From NCBI GenBank assembly GCA_964510225.1, contig CAZEAN010000104.1:1-19651 (forward strand): 19,651 nucleotides of DNA, in the 5' to 3' direction. Every line of letters begins with the position of its first letter. Position 1 is the stretch's first letter. Position numbers and translations under genes: made by a program. Shown here piece after piece: positions 16,127-19,651 of the stretch. Under the pieces are notes generated by a model. The model searched no databases. It saw only the letters and a program-made list of their open reading frames with translations, and was not told where the DNA came from. Origin of the DNA: CAZEAN01 sp964510225 (GTDB taxonomy: Bacteria > Planctomycetota > Planctomycetia > Isosphaerales > Isosphaeraceae).

Positions 16127-16741
16127 ATGCACGCGATCATGACTCTTGCACTTCTGATCAACGCCGGCTCCGCCGAGCCTACGGTCACTCAGGGTTGGGA
16201 ATCCCTTTTCGATGGCTCTTCGATGAACGGTTGGGAGATGATCAAGCTGAATCCTTCAAGCGAAAGCTCCTGGACGTTAGAAGAGGGCGTTCTGGTTGGT
16301 CGTGGCCAGCCCTCGATGCTCTACAGCCCGAAGGGTAACTACACGAATTTCCGCTTCAAGGCTGAGATCTGGATCAACGACGGCGGGAACTCCGGGATGT
16401 ACTTCCGATCATCCAAGGGCCCCTCGTTTACGGGTGGTTACGAAGCACAGATTAACAGCAACCACCGCGATCCAATCAAGACCGGTTCGATCTACACCCG
16501 CGTTCACGTTTACGAAGAGCTGGTTCCTCCCGAAACCTGGTTCACTCAAGAGGTCGAGGTCCGCGACCGTGAATACCGAGGCCAGACCGTGACCTCGATC
16601 GTCGTGAAGGTCAATGATAAAGTCCTCTATGAGTTGCTCGATTACCAACGGCAGTACGAAGAAGGTTACTTTGCGTTCCAGCAGCATGATCCCGGTAGCA
16701 TCGTTAAAATCCGGTCGGTCGAAGTCATGGAGCTTGATTGA
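16127..16741 (+). CDS. Exported DUF1080 (3-keto-disaccharide hydrolase domain) protein
   Basis: 204-residue protein with a short signal peptide (MHAIMTLALLINAGSA) followed by one DUF1080 domain. Typical features are SLFDGSSMNGWEM near the start, WTLEEGVLVGRG, the jelly-roll motif NSGMYFRS, GGYEAQIN and the closing strand GSIVKIRSVEVMEL. The fold is a concanavalin-like sandwich, and some members hydrolyse 3-keto-glycosides. These proteins are greatly expanded in planctomycetes and are mostly secreted. ATG 16127 is chosen because GGAGA lies seven bases upstream and the signal peptide is then complete; ATG 16139 is a possible shorter start. The downstream symporter is on the same strand but 252 bases away behind a structured region, so co-transcription is doubtful. 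Confidence 0.88.
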   Translation: MHAIMTLALLINAGSAEPTVTQGWESLFDGSSMNGWEMIKLNPSSESSWTLEEGVLVGRGQPSMLYSPKGNYTNFRFKAEIWINDGGNSGMYFRSSKGPSFTGGYEAQINSNHRDPIKTGSIYTRVHVYEELVPPETWFTQEVEVRDREYRGQTVTSIVVKVNDKVLYELLDYQRQYEEGYFAFQQHDPGSIVKIRSVEVMELD

Positions 16742-16787
16742 TTCCGAGAATTGAGGCTTGGACCAACCGGTTCGAAGTGAGTAAAGT

Positions 16788-16819
16788 GTGAAGCTATCGA
16801 CAAACAGAATCGGCTTCAC
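16788..16819 (+). repeat. Hairpin GTGAAGC-N18-GCTTCAC in the symporter leader
   Basis: Perfect 7-bp arms at 16788-16794 and 16813-16819. First of three stem-loops between the DUF1080 stop and the symporter start. Confidence 0.45.
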
Positions 16820-16824
16820 CATCA

Positions 16825-16869
16825 GATCCGAGGCTCGGAACACCCTCCCCTCTCCTCCGAGCCTCGATC
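16825..16869 (+). terminator. Strong hairpin, possible terminator or regulatory stem before the symporter
   Basis: CGAGGCTCGGA (16829-16839) pairs perfectly with TCCGAGCCTCG (16856-16866) around a pyrimidine-rich 16-base loop. With one bulged C at 16828 the stem gains three more pairs (GAT/ATC). The left arm is itself nearly self-complementary (CCGAG/CTCGG), so alternative folds exist. There is no T-run directly after the stem, only TTCCTTT from 16881, so a classic intrinsic terminator is not assured. It lies 83 bases after the DUF1080 stop. Confidence 0.45.
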
Positions 16870-16912
16870 GGCTGGGTCGATTCCTTTGAGAAGATTAGAT
16901 CCTCCTCAACGA

Positions 16913-16928
16913 CGATCTTGAAAGATCG
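16913..16928 (+). repeat. Small hairpin CGATCT-tgaa-AGATCG before the symporter
   Basis: Perfect 6-bp stem with a 4-base loop, 65 bases before the symporter GTG. Third stem-loop of the leader. Confidence 0.4.
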
Positions 16929-16993
16929 GGCATGGTCTGCGGCCACTCCCCACCCTGGCCGTCGGATTCCACCCCCGACTGGAGCATCAAACC

Positions 16994-18787
16994 GTGTTTG
17001 AGTCATTCCACGATCTCTTATTTAACTACCTCAACGTGATCAACGGCGTACTCTGGCATGAGTACGTCCTCTACACGCTTTTGGGGGTCGGCCTCTTATT
17101 CACACTCTGGAGCGGTTTCTGCCAATACCGTGCCTTGACTCATGGAACCGAGGTCATTCGAGGGAAATACGACGACAAGAATGACCCGGGGGCCATTAAT
17201 CACTTCCAAGCACTCTCAGCCGCACTCTCGGCGACGGTCGGGCTCGGGAATTTTGGGGGGGTTGCGGTCGCGATCTCGATCGGGGGACCAGGCGCGGTCT
17301 TCTGGATGTGGATGGTCGGTATCGTCGGGATGGCCTTGAAACTCACCGAGGTCACCCTCTCGATGCTCTACCGAAATACGGATGATCCCGATAACCCGCA
17401 CGGCGGCCCAATGTGGGTCGCTCAGAAGGGTTTCCAGAAAATGGGCCTAGGGGCACTCGGCTCTACAATCGGTGCAATCTTCTGCGTCACCCTCCTGATC
17501 TCGACCGTGACCGGTGGCAACATGTTCCAGTCCTGGAATGTCGCCGACGTCACTCAGAGCGAGTTCGGGCTCGAGCAGTGGATCACTGGGGTGATCTTGG
17601 CCGGCATTGTCGCCGTCGTCATTATCGGTGGGATTAAGCGGATCGGGGCGGTTGCAGGACGTCTTGTACCGTTTATGTGTGTCACTTACCTGGTTGCGGC
17701 ACTTGTAGTCCTGGCATTAAACATCGGCCAAGTTCCGGAAATGCTAATCATGATTGTCAAGTCGGCATTTAACCCGACCGAAGCCCAAGGGGCATTCCTC
17801 GGGGGAACCTTCGCCGGCGCCATTAGTTGGGGGATGAAGCGGGCACTCTTCTCGAGTGAGGCGGGACAAGGCTCCTCACCGATCGCCCACTCGGCTGCCA
17901 AAACCGACGAGCCCGTCCGTGAAGGGGTGGTCGCTGGTTTAGAGCCTTTCGTCGACACGATCGTTGTCTGCACCTTGACCTCGCTCGTGATCCTAAGCTC
18001 GGGCGCCTGGAACCGAAACTCGAACGGGGTCTTTGACCAGGTCGATTTCGTCGAGGTCGCAGAACAAGAAGACGGTTCGCTTGTAGAGACTGTAGGGACT
18101 GGCAATTGGTTGGCCAAAACGGACGACCTTCCCCTCGATGCCGAGACCCGAGATCAAGGGTGGGCACGCGGTCCCGATCGTGCCTTCTTAGTAGCACAGG
18201 TGGTCACTGAGGAGGGTGGAACGCCCAGTCCTGGACGAATCTCGGGGACCATCGAGGCCGCACCAGAAGGTAATTCAGCCGAGGATGATCCCGCTTCAAC
18301 AACTTATCCAGTCACCTGGACCCCGATTGCGAGTGTCGAGAAACCGGTGATCAAAGCCCTAGACTCGGGTGGCTACGCTGTCTTCCGGACCTACACGGGA
18401 GCTTCCTTAACCAGCCACGCCTTCAATCGAGTCTTGCCAGGGTTAGGGACCTACCTCGTCGTATTTGCATCCTGGCTCTTCGCGATCTCTACGATGATCT
18501 CTTGGAGCTACTACGGCGAACAAGGGGTAATCTACCTCTTCGGGGATCGGTCCGTGATTCCCTATAAGATCATCTACTGTTTGCTGATCGTCGCCGCGGC
18601 CTTGCCACAGCTCATTAGCACTGAAACCGAGCTCGATATCTTGACCACACTCGGGACCGGTGTGATGCTCTGGGCAAACATCCCGATCATGCTGATCTTC
18701 GGCTCACAAGGGATGCGGGCCTATCATGACTACTTCAAACGAATGAAGGCTGAATCTGCGGCTAGATCATCCAAGGAGACCGCATAA
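16994..18787 (+). CDS. Sodium:amino-acid symporter, AGCS family, with inserted extracytoplasmic domain
   Basis: Inner-membrane sodium-coupled transporter of the alanine/glycine:cation symporter family, 597 residues against roughly 450-500 usual. Family hallmarks are ALSATVGLGNFGGVAVAISIGGPGAVFWMW, here quoted in two parts: ALSATVGLGNFGG, then VAISIGGPGAVFWMW. Others are TEVTLSMLYR, HGGPMWVAQKGF, GGIKRIGAVAGRLVPFM, FSSEAGQGSSPIAHSAAKT and, near the C-terminus, FAISTMISWSYYGEQG. The usual GTGN and GGPxYY motifs read GLGN and GGPMWV, so the substrate may differ from alanine or glycine. Between LSSGAW (about residue 338) and TGASLTSHAF (468) lies a hydrophilic stretch of about 130 residues, absent from ordinary members and probably facing the periplasm. 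The start is GTG 16994 with TGGAG nine bases upstream. The BamE-like gene follows 32 bases later. Confidence 0.92.
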   Translation: MFESFHDLLFNYLNVINGVLWHEYVLYTLLGVGLLFTLWSGFCQYRALTHGTEVIRGKYDDKNDPGAINHFQALSAALSATVGLGNFGGVAVAISIGGPGAVFWMWMVGIVGMALKLTEVTLSMLYRNTDDPDNPHGGPMWVAQKGFQKMGLGALGSTIGAIFCVTLLISTVTGGNMFQSWNVADVTQSEFGLEQWITGVILAGIVAVVIIGGIKRIGAVAGRLVPFMCVTYLVAALVVLALNIGQVPEMLIMIVKSAFNPTEAQGAFLGGTFAGAISWGMKRALFSSEAGQGSSPIAHSAAKTDEPVREGVVAGLEPFVDTIVVCTLTSLVILSSGAWNRNSNGVFDQVDFVEVAEQEDGSLVETVGTGNWLAKTDDLPLDAETRDQGWARGPDRAFLVAQVVTEEGGTPSPGRISGTIEAAPEGNSAEDDPASTTYPVTWTPIASVEKPVIKALDSGGYAVFRTYTGASLTSHAFNRVLPGLGTYLVVFASWLFAISTMISWSYYGEQGVIYLFGDRSVIPYKIIYCLLIVAAALPQLISTETELDILTTLGTGVMLWANIPIMLIFGSQGMRAYHDYFKRMKAESAARSSKETA

Positions 18788-18819
18788 CGAATCAGGCGTC
18801 AATCCAACCGAAGGAACCG

Positions 18820-19356
18820 ATGCAAGAAGCGGAATCTGACAGCATTCAACCCGTTACTTCACCACCGGCAGGGATCTCTCGACTTACACTTTTCTGTATA
18901 GTCGCCGGGACCCTGCTCGTACTCTCCGCTGTCGCGTTCTTCGAGATGTTCGCCACTTACAATTTCGCCTGGTGGTTCTATGTACTACTCGCGGCGCCGG
19001 CCTGCATCCTACTCTTACTGCGGTTCCGGCTCCGTGAGCTTCCTCTCCGACTTCTCGCTTGCAGCCTGATTTGCTTCTTTGCGGCGACCCTCTACAACGA
19101 TGGCTTCGACCCCCGTCGCAAACAGTTCCTCCGAGACCTCGACACCATCAAGTTGGGGATGAGCGAGTCCGAAGTCCGTCGGATCATGGGGGACTATTCC
19201 GAAGGAACCGGCTGGAACTTCCCCGCTGCAAACGGTCCCGCCCAGGAACTGACGATCCAGGACTCCATCGTCTTTCGCCACAACGACTCGGCCGACTGGG
19301 GTATCGTCACCTTCAAGGACGGACTCGTCTCGAACGTACAATTCTCCCCAGATTGA
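18820..19356 (+). CDS. Small membrane protein with BamE/SmpA-like C-terminal domain
   Basis: 178 residues of unknown function. Three hydrophobic segments (about 21-42, 48-68 and 76-92) are followed by a soluble tail. The tail contains LDTIKLGMSESEVRRIMGDYSEG, best read as LDTIKLGMSESEVRRIMG plus what follows. This matches the opening of BamE/SmpA-like domains (I..GMs..eV...lG), and it closes with strands ending in GIVTFKDGLVSNVQF. Ordinary BamE is a small lipoprotein; here the domain sits on a three-helix membrane anchor, so it is not a standard BamE. ATG 18820 has GGA four bases upstream (GGAACCGATG). The 32-base gap from the symporter suggests one transcript and perhaps an accessory role for the transporter. 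That role is inferred from position only. Confidence 0.75.
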   Translation: MQEAESDSIQPVTSPPAGISRLTLFCIVAGTLLVLSAVAFFEMFATYNFAWWFYVLLAAPACILLLLRFRLRELPLRLLACSLICFFAATLYNDGFDPRRKQFLRDLDTIKLGMSESEVRRIMGDYSEGTGWNFPAANGPAQELTIQDSIVFRHNDSADWGIVTFKDGLVSNVQFSPD

Positions 19357-19503
19357 TCCGGTGCCGACTCCCCACGCTCATATCTTTCAGTTCTCCACCA
19401 GTCGGCGACCCAGCTTGTAGGGTTGGTCCGTGACCCACTCCTCATCATCTCTTTACACTTTCGTCTCGCAACGCATCACGCGTCTCATTTGAAGGATGTC
19501 ACG

Positions 19504-19541
19504 TCTTCGCCAGGCTGTGATTTCTCCCACGCTGGCGAGGA
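19504..19541. repeat. Hairpin in the 3' non-coding end of the window
   Basis: TCTTCGCCAG (19504-19513) pairs with CTGGCGAGGA (19532-19541) over ten pairs, one of them a T-G wobble, around an 18-base loop. It lies about 150 bases after the BamE-like gene. No T-run follows on either strand, so it is not a clear intrinsic terminator. I see no gene in the remaining bases from 19357 to 19651. Confidence 0.4.
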
Positions 19542-19651
19542 AGGCAGGGACACGATACGCTAAACTTGCGATTAATGTTGTCTCTCCGTGCAGCGATTCG
19601 AGAGGTTGAGCGTTCTATTGAGTAGTTGGGGCAACTTGGCCTCGGGGAGGT

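Noticed and set aside
16763..16785. GGTTCGAA, like a tRNA T-loop
   Set aside because: Flanking bases do not form a T-stem, and no acceptor, D or anticodon arms are present.
16742..16993. Glycine riboswitch before the AGCS symporter
   Set aside because: The conserved glycine aptamer core sequences are not visible; only generic stems are present.
19504..19541. Intrinsic terminator for the symporter/BamE-like operon
   Set aside because: The stem is good, but no T-run follows on either strand and it lies about 150 bases beyond the stop, so it is listed only as a hairpin.

Overview
This window looks like a piece of a planctomycete-type chromosome (Planctomycetota or a close relative). The inference rests on gene content. 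There is an exported DUF1080 (3-keto-disaccharide hydrolase-like) protein, two SGNH/GDSL hydrolases with N-terminal export or anchor signals, a twin-arginine-exported enolase-superfamily enzyme, a large exported metzincin, a free-standing WD40 protein and an AGCS-type sodium:amino-acid symporter. The genes form short transcription units in alternating directions. G+C is moderately above half by eye, and GATC is strikingly over-represented. I see no rRNA, tRNA, CRISPR array, insertion sequence, integrase or phage gene.

Layout. 1-677: a metallo-beta-lactamase-fold hydrolase (minus) that looks short at its C-terminus. 678-1235: a long non-coding stretch with a 25-bp inverted repeat and a hairpin. 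1236-1580: a PilZ-domain protein (plus), overlapping tail-to-tail with an exported SGNH hydrolase (1575-2852, minus). 3018-7783: a probable two-gene polysaccharide operon, made of a very large multi-domain glycosyltransferase and a nucleotide-sugar 6-dehydrogenase. 7806-8867: WD40 protein (minus), divergent from an exported HExxHxxGxxH metalloprotease (8948-11494, plus). 11506-12903: enolase-superfamily protein with a Tat signal (minus), followed upstream by sppA (12992-13987, minus). 13988-14424: non-coding. 14425-15123: ispD (plus), convergent with a second, membrane-anchored SGNH hydrolase (15136-15972, minus). 16127-16741: DUF1080 protein (plus). 16742-16993: a leader with three hairpins. 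16994-18787: the AGCS symporter. 18820-19356: a small membrane protein with a BamE/SmpA-like tail. The last 295 bases hold one hairpin and no gene.

How the parts may work together. The glycosyltransferase and the sugar dehydrogenase probably make an acidic surface polysaccharide. The PilZ protein nearby is a possible c-di-GMP input, but it is not in the same operon. The SGNH hydrolases, DUF1080 protein, metalloprotease, Tat-exported enzyme and symporter fit an envelope-centred lifestyle of degrading polymers and taking up products. ispD and sppA are housekeeping genes. I did not find a clearly new multi-gene system. The most unusual signals are the GATC enrichment, the structured leader before the symporter, the extra domain inside the symporter, the glycosyltransferase whose first GT2 domain has lost its metal-binding motif, and the enolase-superfamily protein lacking canonical active-site residues.
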